From assembly GCA_035638255.1 (NCBI GenBank), contig DASRAJ010000140.1:1-64000 (forward strand): a DNA stretch of 64,000 nt. The letters run 5' to 3'. The stretch's first letter is position 1; the number at the start of each line of letters is the position of its first letter. Below, piece by piece: positions 47,842 through 56,666 of this stretch. The translations under genes and the position numbers were made by a program. A model generated the notes under the pieces. That model was not told the DNA's origin. It did no database searches and saw only the letters and a program-made list of their open reading frames with translations. This stretch comes from DASRAJ01 sp035638255. Lineage in GTDB: Bacteria; Bacteroidota; Bacteroidia; Chitinophagales; UBA10324.

Positions 47842-48003
47842 AAATGATCCTTAATCCTTTCTGAATGAAAAAAAGAACTGAAATTCAACTCCTTCATAAA
47901 TAGATTAATAGGCATAGCATTTTTACCTGGTTAATGATCATCCAGACAAAATCAGACCAATGACGAATAGTAACTCGTATCATAGGAATGATTTTAAATT
48001 TTC

Positions 48004-48028
48004 GACTATCCTTTTGGAAAAGATAGTC
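48004..48028. terminator. Hairpin between convergent genes
   Basis: GACTATC...GATAGTC with an additional CTTTT/AAAAG pairing forms a stem of about 11 pairs with a small bulge. It lies downstream of the response regulator and of the 46468-47841 gene, which converge. T-runs on either side are weak. Confidence 0.4.
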
Positions 48029-48068
48029 TTCGCTCGTTCCTAAGTACTGAGGACAACAATTGATTGAT

Positions 48069-48704
48069 TTAATCAAGTAAACCTCGCTCTACAGCTATCT
48101 TGAAGACAGCAATAATACTATGCACATTAAACTTGCTTAGCATATTCTTGCGATGTGCCTCTACAGTGTAATGACTGATTTTGAGTTTGTCCGCCACCTG
48201 CGGTACAGTATAATCTTCGGCAAGTAATTTCAGTACATCAATCTCGCGATCTGTAAGTTCCGGATTTGGATTGGAATGACTCTCTTTTTTTCGAAGACTG
48301 TCTATAATATGAGCGCCGACTTCTTGGCTATAATATGTACCTCCCGAATGTACCACTTCAATCGCCTTGATAAGTTCATCTTTACCAGCATTCTTCAAAA
48401 GGTAACCGCTTATATCCGCGGCTATTGTACTTGTGACAAATCGTTTTGTATTGTACATCGTCAACATAATAATCTTGGTTTCAGGAAAGTGTCTCTTAAT
48501 GAGTCTAGTCGCTTCAATACCATTAATGACTGGCATATTTATATCCATTAGAATAATGTCTGGCTTTAGTCTTTCTACTATATCAAGTAAGTCCTTACCG
48601 TTCAATGCTTCTCCAACTAGTGAGATATTTTTATTGCTTTGCAGCAAAAGTTTTATTCCATCAATGAACATTTGATGATCATCAGCTATAACTAATGTAG
48701 TCAT
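48069..48704 (-). CDS. NarL/LuxR-family response regulator
   Basis: The 211-residue protein has an N-terminal receiver domain with the acidic pocket (ADD at 7-9), phosphoacceptor Asp54 in ILMDINMP, and conserved Thr/Lys positions. A C-terminal LuxR-type HTH follows (LTDREIDVLKLLAEDYTVPQVADKLKISHYTVEAHRKNMLSKF). It is the partner of the histidine kinase directly upstream (3 bases apart). The tandem palindromes found upstream of nearby genes are candidate binding sites for this protein; that link is inference. Confidence 0.93.
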   Translation of the reverse strand: MTTLVIADDHQMFIDGIKLLLQSNKNISLVGEALNGKDLLDIVERLKPDIILMDINMPVINGIEATRLIKRHFPETKIIMLTMYNTKRFVTSTIAADISGYLLKNAGKDELIKAIEVVHSGGTYYSQEVGAHIIDSLRKKESHSNPNPELTDREIDVLKLLAEDYTVPQVADKLKISHYTVEAHRKNMLSKFNVHSIIAVFKIAVERGLLD

Positions 48705-48707
48705 AAA

Positions 48708-50699
48708 TTAATTAAGTTGACTTGAATCAAGTTCATCAATTCCAATCGGAATTTCAATTAGCGAAAATGTTCCTTTTTCCGGCATTGAGTCCACATGAAA
48801 TGTACCATTCAGCTTCTTTACCCGAGTTAAAATATTTTTCAAGCCCATCCCCGGTGATTTGAGTTTTTCGCTGTAATTATAACCCGTTCCATCGTCCTCC
48901 ACACTAACCTGTAGGTGTTCGTCAATTTTTGTGAGCTGTATCACTATATTTTTTGCTTGAGCGTGCTTTAGGATATTACTTAAGAGTTCTTGAATAATGC
49001 GGTAAATGCCTATTTCAGTTTGGTTGTTAATTCGCCCATTAAGATTATTAAAATAAATCTTACACTTTACATTACCACCATTCGAAATTGTTTCGCATAA
49101 CTCTTCAATTGCCGGCCGCAATCCAGAATCGCTGATCAAACCGGTGCTTAAGTTATTCGCAATTTTTCTTACTTCGTCAAACGATAAATCCAGCAATGAA
49201 GAGGCCTTATCTTGCAATTCTGATTTTTCTACGCCAGATAGGGCATCTTCAGTTCTCAAGGCGGAAAAATATACTTTAACTGTAGATAGAATGCTTCCAA
49301 GCCTATCGTGTAGATCAACTGCAATTCGCTTACGCTCTTCTTCTTGACCAACAAGCAAGGCATTATATGTTTTAATTGCCTGTTCTTGTAATAAATCAGA
49401 AATCTCTTGATCGCGCAATCGTAACTTTTGTTTTGCTAAACGACGTGATTGAATGAAGATAAAACTTAATCCACAAAGTATAATCAATAAAGTTATTGAT
49501 CCAAAAAGTAAAATATTTCGTTGCAGATTTTTGGTCTTATTCTCCTGATCGAGAAACAATATCCTTGCATTCTTCTTTTCGGTTTCGTACTTAGTCTGGA
49601 GGTCGCCAATAATACGTGTTTTACTCTCATTAAAAATAGAATCCCTTAGTGAAAATGCCTTATCCAAATATATATAGGCGTCCCTATAATTACCTTTTTC
49701 AACATTTATAGATTGCAATAAATTATAGTTCTTTTCTTCAAGCTCTTTGTTGCCAATTTTTATCGACAATCCAAGTGATTTATTTGTATATTGCAAAGCC
49801 TGATCGCTACCTTGCTCGCTGTTGTAAAGGCTTGCGATGGTCCATAAAGTGGAAGCTTTACCGTTTTCATCACCTAATTTTTCTTGCAATTCCAATGCTT
49901 TATTTAAATATCCTATTGCCTCCCTATTCTTCCCTTGAGACATCAAAGATTGACCAATATTGTTATAACATTTTGCCATTCCGGTTTTATCATGAAGTAA
50001 TAAATATATTTTTAGTGCCTCATTCAAGAACTTATCAGAAGTTGAATACTGCTTGAGGATTCCGTAACAAATACCTAAGTTTAACTGCGCATTCGCTACT
50101 CCATGTTTATTATCCTGTCGCTGTCGGATATCTAAAGCATTGGAATAATAATGAATTGCTTCTTCAATATTATTCTGATCTTTCAATACATTACCTATAT
50201 TATTGAGACAGCTTGCAGTGATTTCCGAATCATTTATGCTTTCTGAAATATTCAGCGCCCGGTGATAATATAAACTTGCTGAATCATATATTCCTTGATT
50301 TCTAAATATTGTTCCTATATTTCCAAATGAAATTGCCATTAGGTGATTATCTTTAGCGAAAATTGCTTCACTCGCGCTTTTTCGAAGATAGTAAAGAGAT
50401 GAATCAAAATTTCCAACAGACTTAAATGCTCGACCTATGCAATTGAGGCTTTGGATGATCCCTTTCCTATAGTGAAGTTGAGTCGATAGTGCTAACGCTT
50501 CCTTGCCATATAAAATAGCTTTCGATGGATTGCTATTTTCATCTGCATTTTCTAGAGAAATTAACCTATTTATCTTTAGTGTGTCGTTAGGTTGCTTCCG
50601 CAGTTCGGTATCAATACTGTCGAGACTTGTTTGAGCTTTTACATCATTACATAGAAAACAAAGAACTGTGAGAACACATCTAAATCGGATAGCTTTCAT
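48708..50699 (-). CDS. TPR-containing sensor histidine kinase (HisKA_3 type)
   Basis: The 663-residue protein has a signal peptide (about 22 residues) and a periplasmic region of about seven TPR motifs (residues 60-340). One transmembrane helix follows at about 400-420 (ILLFGSITLLIILCGLSFIFI), then a coiled-coil, a HisKA_3 phosphoacceptor (RKRIAVDLHDRLGSILSTV) and a HATPase_c domain (EDDGTGYNYSEKLKSPGMGLKNI). TPR-type sensors of this architecture are common in Bacteroidota. It pairs with the NarL regulator at 48069. The sensed signal is unknown. Confidence 0.92.
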   Translation of the reverse strand: MKAIRFRCVLTVLCFLCNDVKAQTSLDSIDTELRKQPNDTLKINRLISLENADENSNPSKAILYGKEALALSTQLHYRKGIIQSLNCIGRAFKSVGNFDSSLYYLRKSASEAIFAKDNHLMAISFGNIGTIFRNQGIYDSASLYYHRALNISESINDSEITASCLNNIGNVLKDQNNIEEAIHYYSNALDIRQRQDNKHGVANAQLNLGICYGILKQYSTSDKFLNEALKIYLLLHDKTGMAKCYNNIGQSLMSQGKNREAIGYLNKALELQEKLGDENGKASTLWTIASLYNSEQGSDQALQYTNKSLGLSIKIGNKELEEKNYNLLQSINVEKGNYRDAYIYLDKAFSLRDSIFNESKTRIIGDLQTKYETEKKNARILFLDQENKTKNLQRNILLFGSITLLIILCGLSFIFIQSRRLAKQKLRLRDQEISDLLQEQAIKTYNALLVGQEEERKRIAVDLHDRLGSILSTVKVYFSALRTEDALSGVEKSELQDKASSLLDLSFDEVRKIANNLSTGLISDSGLRPAIEELCETISNGGNVKCKIYFNNLNGRINNQTEIGIYRIIQELLSNILKHAQAKNIVIQLTKIDEHLQVSVEDDGTGYNYSEKLKSPGMGLKNILTRVKKLNGTFHVDSMPEKGTFSLIEIPIGIDELDSSQLN

Positions 50700-50774
50700 T
50701 TAATGTCAATCGCGTGAGTCGTCCAAGATACATAAAAAGTTGTTATCGCTTTGATAATTACATACAACCCATCC

Positions 50775-51107
50775 TCACATCATGTCATCTGCGCTCTGAT
50801 AGCCTGTATCTGTTTCTCCTTTCTTAATCGGCCTCTCGGAATCAGAATCATCAATTACCTGAAAGGCAATTTTGCTTATACCAAGTGGCTGTGAATGATT
50901 ACCGACACTGTTGTCCACGGTCGAGGGAGAAGAAGGCATATTTGCTTCAATTGTGAACTGATATGTTCTTATCCCATTTGTAGTGTCATCAACTGGACTT
51001 TGAAGCCCTCCGCTCACTCTGAAGCCTGAAGGAATACTGATTGAATAGAAGAGATTATACTGGTTACTTTGTTTTCTTAACCAAACGTAAGGGCGAAATG
51101 ATTCCAT
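50775..51107 (-). CDS. Small hypothetical protein under the tandem operator
   Basis: The 110-residue protein (MESFRPYVWLRKQSNQ...) has a central beta-rich segment (YQFTIEANMPSSPSTVDNS) and an acidic tail. It has no signal or membrane segment. The start at 51107 is preferred over a TTG at 51146. The tandem palindrome at 51175-51213 lies 70-105 bases upstream, the same spacing as at the protease-PLD gene. No family is recognised. Confidence 0.55.
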   Translation of the reverse strand: MESFRPYVWLRKQSNQYNLFYSISIPSGFRVSGGLQSPVDDTTNGIRTYQFTIEANMPSSPSTVDNSVGNHSQPLGISKIAFQVIDDSDSERPIKKGETDTGYQSADDMM

Positions 51108-51174
51108 TGTGGTAGGTTTGTTTTGTTGTGAAAATGATTGTCCCAAAGATTAATGTTACTTGCAATAACAAAAT

Positions 51175-51213
51175 CCCTTTCTAAGGGGATGAATGCAATA
51201 CCCTTATAAGGGG
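51175..51213. promoter_or_regulatory. Tandem palindrome operator, copy B
   Basis: CCCTTTCTAAGGGG (51175-51188) and CCCTTATAAGGGG (51201-51213) start 26 bases apart. Each is close to a perfect palindrome. They lie upstream of the gene at 50775-51107. Confidence 0.7.
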
Positions 51214-51460
51214 ATTTTCTTTAATTCATTGGTGCCAATTGCATGGCATCCTTCCTTTCTTTTTCATTCAGCTTCTCACTTGATTCTTTGCACTAAGCTT
51301 GTTTGGCTTTTTCATAGAAATCCATTTTGGGTGTTAATGACAACTTCCTAATAGGCCAAACTCGACAAGAAAGAACTTTCTCAGTGGTTTACTTCCTATC
51401 CGATTTGCGAATTCATAGTGCGTCTTGAATGAAACTGAGAAAAATTTTCCAGACAGACCT

Positions 51461-51601
51461 TTACGCATTCTTGATTCTCCGTGAAGGACTAACATTGCCA
51501 TTGTTATTCGCACTGGTACGCTGGTTAATTGACCAATATAAATCTGCACCATAAAATAGATCCCAAGAATTTCCATTGTCATCATCTGAGAAATAATTCA
51601 T
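51461..51601 (-). CDS. Short fragment resembling a surface-protein segment
   Basis: Forty-six codons read MNYFSDDDNGNSWDLFYGADLY...; the 'DNGN.WDL..G.D.Y' pattern recalls a block in Bacteroidota surface lipoproteins. Upstream codons without a start (TKIPQSVTITRI) continue the pattern to an in-frame stop, so this may be a decayed gene. It lies between operator copies B and C. Weakly supported. Confidence 0.3.
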   Translation of the reverse strand: MNYFSDDDNGNSWDLFYGADLYWSINQRTSANNNGNVSPSRRIKNA

Positions 51602-51759
51602 CGTAATCCTTGTTATGGTCACCGATTGAGGAATTTTTGTTTGATCACCCTCTTACAAGAAGAGATGATGAAGATAAGGCGGTCAACGAAAGCAATGCTT
51701 TCTTCATTGGATTTGGAATTGTGGGGTGAAAAGTATGTTTAGCTGCGATAAACATTATT

Positions 51760-51798
51760 CCCTTATAATGGTAACATATAAATCCACTTATAAAGGGA
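51760..51798. promoter_or_regulatory. Tandem palindrome operator, copy C (degenerate)
   Basis: CCCTTATAATGG (51760-51771) and CCACTTATAAAGGG (51784-51797) start about 25 bases apart and are less perfect than copies A and B. They lie about 150 bases before the 51-residue gene at 51946. Confidence 0.5.
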
Positions 51799-51945
51799 AG
51801 GGTAAGGAAACGAAGACGACATATCTTTGCATCGTACCTCCGTTGAACCTCAGCAGGTGGTCAAAAGATATCGAGTTTAGATTTACAATTACCAATACAT
51901 TTATTGATACTATTAAATGATTGATAACCTTAAAACTTAGTAACT

Positions 51946-52101
51946 ATGTCAGGTAAAACAGGTGAGAAGTGCCGTAAAAGTGGTGTTTACTATTGTTCTG
52001 TACATCCGCGGCAAACCATTCCATTAGCGATTGGAAATACTTTTCCTCCATGTGCAGAAACAGGTCATGCTGCTACTTGGATTCTTAAATACGAGGCTTA
52101 A
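51946..52101 (+). CDS. Small zinc-ribbon-like protein (51 residues)
   Basis: The protein MSGKTGEKCRKSGVYYCS..., with a second half containing IGNTFPPCAETGHAATW, has three Cys and two His positioned like a small metal-binding module. The pattern 'G.KC..SG.Y.C..HP...IPL..G.TFPPC...GH..TW' recalls a family of very short bacterial proteins of unknown role. It lies downstream of operator copy C. The size, start and conserved-looking residues support a real gene. Function unknown. Confidence 0.6.
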   Translation: MSGKTGEKCRKSGVYYCSVHPRQTIPLAIGNTFPPCAETGHAATWILKYEA

Positions 52102-52356
52102 TTCGCAACTCTTACTTGCTGCCGAATTGTCTGGGATAAATTCTGTGGAAAGAACTGAGTTAAGTTTTTTAAGAAAAACCGTAAAGAGTATCACTAAAAA
52201 TCATGTCGCGAAAATGCATTTCGGTCTTGATTCCGAGAATGTGATAGAAGGTCACTCCTTCATTAGAAAATTTTTGATTCATTTTCAATACTTATAAAGT
52301 TGATGAACATGCTCACCGATGAGCGATAATGATACACAGCATGAAGTTAATATCCT

Positions 52357-52515
52357 ATGGAATTTGTTTTCGGCAAAATCCAACGATCCCAAGTATTACG
52401 ATCAGCACAAATTCGTTTTTATAGGGTAACAATAACCATCCTGGTAGTTGTCATACTTATATCTACCGTATTAGCCTTTAGAAATAAACTTGATTTTCTG
52501 CGTATAATCAAATGA
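52357..52515 (+). CDS. Single-span membrane peptide (52 residues)
   Basis: An ATG at 52357 opens 52 codons with a basic N-terminus (about 20 residues), a hydrophobic helix (VTITILVVVILISTVLAF) and a short basic tail. The positive-inside pattern suggests a membrane protein. No Shine-Dalgarno is evident, as is usual here. It may be spurious. Confidence 0.35.
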   Translation: MEFVFGKIQRSQVLRSAQIRFYRVTITILVVVILISTVLAFRNKLDFLRIIK

Positions 52516-52694
52516 TGATTCAGGTCCTAACAACCTCGCCAGCAAAAATTAACGTTTCAAACCTTTCCGATGGAATTTATATATTAAGCAATATCTTTGT
52601 ATCCACAATTGATAACTAAAATTAACCAATGGTGAGAATTTTCTTAAATAGAGTTTGGTTTCGCTGATTGGATGGAAGAAGATGATACCTGAGT

Positions 52695-53873
52695 TCATTT
52701 TAGTTTCTTTGGAATTGAATCGGCACTAAATGGTTGGGATGTTGCACCATCAATCATTAACTTCAAGTACATCTCGTATTTAGGAAGGTTAATAAAATCA
52801 TCCTTGTTGAAAATCGGGTAGAACTCTTTCTCTAAATACTCTGCATCTGTTGCTCCCACTCTGAATGAAATAATGGTTCCAGCATTGCCGAAGATTGAAG
52901 CTCGAATTCTCTCATCAATCTGTTCGAGATATTGATGCGTGAGAAAAAGTGAGAGTCCATACTTCCGTGCTTCAGCAAGAATACTTGCGAAAGAAAGAGA
53001 GATGAATGAATGCATCTCATCAACGTAAAGATAAAATGGTTTCCTGGTGTGTTCTGCCTGCGTTGCTCGATGAAGGGCGGCAAGTTGAATGGAAGTCACC
53101 AGCATGCTGCCTAGTAATGAAGAAGCATCTTCTCCGATTTCACCTTTCGATAAATTCGCAATGAAGATTTTTCCCTCGTCAAGAACTCTTTGCATCTTAA
53201 AACTCGATGTCTTCTGTCCGACAATATTTCGCAGTGGAATACTTGTTTGAAAAAGTCCGGTCTTGTTGAGTATCGGTGCAATTGCTTCTGATCGTAGGGA
53301 TGGTGAATATTTCTCAAACTCATTTTCCCAAAATGAAATGACATGATTTTTTGAAACATACTGAAGGACGCGTTTTCGAAAATCTTTATCCACCAAGAGT
53401 GGTTGAATATCAAGAAGAGTTGCCTCAGGGTATTCAAGTAATGTGAGCAGTACGAAACGCAGAATGTATTCCAGTCTTGGTCCCCAGGAATCAGCCCAAA
53501 TCTTTTTGAATGTTGAAACGAGCCCTGATGCAACAAGGTGATGGTAGATGGCGGGAACATCAGAGAGTGGATTGAAGGCAATCGGATGTTCTATATCTGT
53601 TGCATCGAAGTATATCAAATCATTCATTCGATTTTCAGGAATGTATTTCAAAATGTCTTGTGCAATATCTCCATGCGGATCAATGACACCTATTCCTTTT
53701 CCTCTCTCAATATCTGATATTGCCATGTTCTCAAGCAAGGTACTTTTTCCAACTCCGGTTTTTCCGAGCACGTAAATATGACCCAGCCTGTCCTTGTCTT
53801 TAATGCCAAAGTACTTTCTCTGGTTTCTATAGTTGGTGATTCCAATGGGGGTGATCTTGCTGTGTTCATCCAT
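52695..53873 (-). CDS. Compact TraD/VirD4-like (DUF87) ATPase
   Basis: The 392-residue ATPase has Walker A GKTGVGKSTLL (37-47), IGVIDPHGDIA, and FYLYVDEMHSF (Walker B). ARKYGLSLFLTHQYLEQI and FGNAGTIISFRVG follow, all shared with the 1014-residue relative at 33199. It lacks both the 390-residue N-terminal region and the nuclease-like tail of that protein. It resembles the ATP-binding core of type IV coupling proteins and HerA. A third relative survives only as a scar (36841). A role in DNA transfer or maintenance of the island is plausible. Confidence 0.82.
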   Translation of the reverse strand: MDEHSKITPIGITNYRNQRKYFGIKDKDRLGHIYVLGKTGVGKSTLLENMAISDIERGKGIGVIDPHGDIAQDILKYIPENRMNDLIYFDATDIEHPIAFNPLSDVPAIYHHLVASGLVSTFKKIWADSWGPRLEYILRFVLLTLLEYPEATLLDIQPLLVDKDFRKRVLQYVSKNHVISFWENEFEKYSPSLRSEAIAPILNKTGLFQTSIPLRNIVGQKTSSFKMQRVLDEGKIFIANLSKGEIGEDASSLLGSMLVTSIQLAALHRATQAEHTRKPFYLYVDEMHSFISLSFASILAEARKYGLSLFLTHQYLEQIDERIRASIFGNAGTIISFRVGATDAEYLEKEFYPIFNKDDFINLPKYEMYLKLMIDGATSQPFSADSIPKKLK

Positions 53874-53948
53874 GTAACAACTGTACAGAGCTTTTACTTC
53901 ACAGAATAGAAGGGAAAAATTTCTGCTTCTGGCACTTAAGTTATCTCA

Positions 53949-53973
53949 TCTGGCAATTTATCCCTCCTTACCT
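53949..53973. repeat. Direct repeat, left copy, near the serine recombinase
   Basis: TCTGGCAATTTATCCCTCCT plus TACCT matches 55841-55865 at 21 of 25 positions, with a shared core TCCCTCCTTA. The two copies bracket the recombinase gene and could be attachment-site relatives. Confidence 0.4.
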
Positions 53974-54038
53974 CTGTCTAAAACTTCATCCACAATACAA
54001 GTATTAACAGCAAAAAGAAATTGTGATATTATGAAGCC

Positions 54039-54142
54039 GCAACGCAAGAGTTCGGAAACTGTCGAATCAAATATTGTTTCCAAAGAGGGAGAGCACGAAC
54101 TTTTGCGTTGCAGCAAAGTTGACAGGTGCTCTCCCTCTTTGG
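54039..54142. repeat. Two interlocked inverted repeats
   Basis: Arm A is GCAACGCAAGAGTTCG (54039-54054) and pairs with 54096-54111 (15 of 16). Arm B, CCAAAGAGGGAGAGCAC (54080-54096), pairs perfectly with 54126-54142. The order A, B, A', B' means both stems together would make a pseudoknot, while each alone makes a simple hairpin. The block lies about 95 bases before the recombinase start. Confidence 0.8.
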
Positions 54143-54235
54143 ATTTTAAAAGTAACTCCCTACTCGCTTCAAAGCACATGCTTCTTGATAGACTTGCAGA
54201 AATACTGGTTGAAGCATTCCTTGAATAAAAATTGT

Positions 54236-55828
54236 ATGAGTCAAAACAAACGTGCGGTGATATATTGTCGAGTATCAACAAAGGAACAGGTTGAAGAAGG
54301 CAACAGTCTTGCAACCCAAGAAAAGATTTGTAAAGAGTATGCTCTTAAGAATGGCTACGAAGTAGCTGAACTTTTCATTGAGCAGGGGGAAAGTGCCAAA
54401 ACGCAAGATCGCACTGAACTGAGGCGACTGCTTGCATACTGTTCGAATAAAAAGAACGCAATTAATGCAGTCATTGCATATAAGATAGATCGTATTTCAC
54501 GCAATACTGATGATTACAGTCAAATCAGAATTGTTCTTAAACGATATAACGTTGAGATAAAATCAACTTCAGAATATTTTGAAAATACTCCTGCTGGGCA
54601 CTTCATGGAAAATATTATTGCAAACGTTGCACAGTTTGACAATGATGTCAGAACTGAAAGGTGTATCGGGGGTATGAAAGAAGCAGTACGGGAAGGACGA
54701 TATGTTTGGACTGCACCTCTCGGTTATTCCAACGTTCGAGTTGGTGGAAAAGCTACCATTACACCAAATGAAATGGCATCATATATTCTCAAAGCATTTG
54801 AGATGGTTGCTAAATGTGAAGGCACGATTCAAGAAATACGAAGGCAGTTGACTAAGGAAGGTTTGGTAACTCCCAAGGGCAAACCTTGTTCACAATCTCA
54901 GTTCTACAATATTTTCTCAAATGAACTTTACACGGGCTGGATGATGAAATTCGGAGAACGGCACAAAGGATTATTTACCTCAATCATTTCTGTTGATCTA
55001 TTTGAACATGTACAGCGGGTCTTAAAACGAAGGACCAAAGCAAGCTATGAATACAAAATTAATAATCCTGACTTTCCGCTAAGGAAGTTTGTGACTCATC
55101 CTAGTGGTCTGAAACTTACCGGCGCATGGAGTCAAGGTCGCAACAAGAAGTACCCGTATTACCGGTTTATGCTTAAGGGTTTTGAATATAAACGAGATTC
55201 ACTCGAAGATCAATTCAAACAATTTATGAATCAATTTACCTTCAACGATGACCTTTTCATGCGTTTAAGACATTTCATTCGTGAAAGGTTAAGTAAGTCC
55301 TTTCATGATAGGAATCATGAAGCTGAACTATTACAAGGGCTCTTAAAAGAGCTTGCAGAGAAAGAGAGGAAGTTAACGGAAAAACATATCGAGGGTGTTT
55401 ACAGTGATCGTGTAGCTAAAGAACAACTTGCGTTTATTGATGAGGAGGTTCACAAGACCACCACTGCACTGTTTAAGCTTCCTGCTCGCAAAGTAAATTT
55501 TGAAGAGATGCTTGTTTTCGTCCGTACATTTCTAAAAAGTCCTAGTGCTGTCTGGAATCAAATATCCTTTATTTCCAAGCTAAAATTACAATGGTTCATA
55601 TTCCCATCTGGAGTTACCTTCGATGGTAAAAAATTTCGAACCAAAGAAATATGCAGTATTTTCAAGTCGAAAGATATTTTTTTAACCTTGGATTCCTATC
55701 AAGTCCACTCGGACTTTAAATCTTCGAACAATCCTAAAATACCAAATCAAATCTTCTGTGAGAAAATAGGCGATGAAATATGTTCTCTTGCTGAAATCTT
55801 GAAAGGTGAAGATGATAAGCCTCCTTAG
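54236..55828 (+). CDS. Large serine recombinase
   Basis: The 530-residue site-specific recombinase has an N-terminal resolvase catalytic domain with nucleophile Ser14 in YCRVSTKEQ. SLATQEK, a linker and an arginine pair (KIDRISRNTDDY) follow. A recombinase domain comes next (about residues 150-260, RCIGGMKEAVREGRYVWTAPLGY), then a long helix and a C-terminal region with no obvious zinc-ribbon Cys cluster. It would integrate or excise an element by strand exchange between short att sites. ATG 54236 is chosen because the longer frame adds 54 unrelated residues. The interlocked inverted repeats lie directly upstream. Confidence 0.9.
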   Translation: MSQNKRAVIYCRVSTKEQVEEGNSLATQEKICKEYALKNGYEVAELFIEQGESAKTQDRTELRRLLAYCSNKKNAINAVIAYKIDRISRNTDDYSQIRIVLKRYNVEIKSTSEYFENTPAGHFMENIIANVAQFDNDVRTERCIGGMKEAVREGRYVWTAPLGYSNVRVGGKATITPNEMASYILKAFEMVAKCEGTIQEIRRQLTKEGLVTPKGKPCSQSQFYNIFSNELYTGWMMKFGERHKGLFTSIISVDLFEHVQRVLKRRTKASYEYKINNPDFPLRKFVTHPSGLKLTGAWSQGRNKKYPYYRFMLKGFEYKRDSLEDQFKQFMNQFTFNDDLFMRLRHFIRERLSKSFHDRNHEAELLQGLLKELAEKERKLTEKHIEGVYSDRVAKEQLAFIDEEVHKTTTALFKLPARKVNFEEMLVFVRTFLKSPSAVWNQISFISKLKLQWFIFPSGVTFDGKKFRTKEICSIFKSKDIFLTLDSYQVHSDFKSSNNPKIPNQIFCEKIGDEICSLAEILKGEDDKPP

Positions 55829-55840
55829 TGAGTTGCTACT

Positions 55841-55865
55841 TCTGACATTTTCTCCCTCCTTATCT
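55841..55865. repeat. Direct repeat, right copy, near the serine recombinase
   Basis: TCTGACATTTTCTCCCTCCT plus TATCT, matching 53949-53973 at 21 of 25 positions. It lies 13 bases after the recombinase stop. Confidence 0.4.
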
Positions 55866-55896
55866 GATAGCAATTATAACACTATGCTTATTATAT

Positions 55897-56154
55897 ATGA
55901 AATATAAAGAACAAATCACATTGAATCGTCTAAGAGATTTAAGAAAAATCGCCGGTGTCCGGCAACAAGACGTTGCAGACATTTTAGGTTTCTGCACTAC
56001 CGATCGAATCTCCCACTGGGAAAAAGGAAGTGCAGTCCCTAGTCTCGTTAACTTGTTTCGGATATGTGCAATTTATAAAGTCCTACCTCACGATTTATAT
56101 CCTGAACTCTTCAAGACAATTACCTCAAAGATTCAGGGCGAGAAAGAAATTTGA
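55897..56154 (+). CDS. XRE-family HTH regulator
   Basis: An 85-residue protein whose DNA-binding core is NRLRDLRKIAGVRQQDVADILGFCTTDRISHWEKGSAVPSLVNLFRICAIYKVLPHDLY. It closely resembles the 60599-60859 protein (same 'RISxWExG..xPS..NL' register), so the two are recent paralogues or shared element genes. It probably represses the recombinase or nearby genes. The end overlaps the convergent 56120-56398 gene by 35 bases. Confidence 0.85.
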   Translation: MKYKEQITLNRLRDLRKIAGVRQQDVADILGFCTTDRISHWEKGSAVPSLVNLFRICAIYKVLPHDLYPELFKTITSKIQGEKEI

Positions 56155-56398
56155 GGTCTCCTTTGTAATTACATATTCGCTTCATCACATCATTTAGGTC
56201 AGAGTTACAAGTTGGGCAAAGACGAAGAGTATGGTTAGAATCTTCACACTTCTCGGTGAATTCAGCATCACGAAGAATATCAAAAAGCTGAATTATTTCT
56301 GAAGAAATCTTGGACCAGAAAAGAAGATCATTAGAATGATCGGATTTGTTTTTACCGTTCTTCTTCACGTTACCCTTTAGACCTTCTGGGATCAGCAC
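56120..56398 (-). CDS. Small hypothetical protein with a CxxC pair
   Basis: The 92-residue protein has two helices and a Cys cluster (LRLCPTCNSDL, then ICNYKG), which could bind zinc. Its start overlaps the upstream DUF2188-like gene by 29 bases, so they may be translationally coupled. The start could also be further in. The C-terminus overlaps the XRE gene on the other strand. Function unknown. Confidence 0.45.
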   Translation of the reverse strand: MLIPEGLKGNVKKNGKNKSDHSNDLLFWSKISSEIIQLFDILRDAEFTEKCEDSNHTLRLCPTCNSDLNDVMKRICNYKGDLKFLSRPESLR

Positions 56399-56618
56399 TT
56401 TTCGGGTAAGTTCTTTCTTCTTCGAATTTTCCTTTCACTAGTTGAATCTTTACTGATCCACCTTCTTTTCCTACGGCTTTTTTGAGTACTCCTCCAGTAG
56501 TGGCTTCTTCTTTTGTCTCGAATGTTTTGACTACTCTGCCGCTCTTGTCAGCTTGGAGATCCCAACGATTTTTCTTCTCGTTAAACTCGAGAGTGAATTT
56601 TGGTAATTTTTGTTTCAT
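56370..56618 (-). CDS. DUF2188-like small protein
   Basis: The 82-residue protein reads 'FTLEFNEKKNRWDLQADKSGRVVKTFETKEEATTGGVLKKAVGKEGGSVKIQLVKGKFEEERTYP'. This matches the DUF2188 pattern: a W-containing strand, an A/F-xTKxEA block and a closing 'G.v.e..tYp'. These short proteins are common near mobile and defence genes with no known role. It lies 48 bases downstream of the OLD-like ATPase on the same strand, so they may share an operon. Confidence 0.75.
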   Translation of the reverse strand: MKQKLPKFTLEFNEKKNRWDLQADKSGRVVKTFETKEEATTGGVLKKAVGKEGGSVKIQLVKGKFEEERTYPKSADPRRSKG

Positions 56619-56666
56619 ATCTTCTAAAATTTTATTGGCACAAATCTAATACAATTTGATTTTACA

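Noticed and set aside
52031..52297. 88-codon frame after the zinc-ribbon-like gene
   Set aside because: It starts with TTG inside the 51-residue gene and has no domain or start signal.
54074..54235. 54-codon extension of the serine recombinase
   Set aside because: It crosses the inverted repeats and shows no resolvase character; the catalytic domain starts cleanly at 54236.
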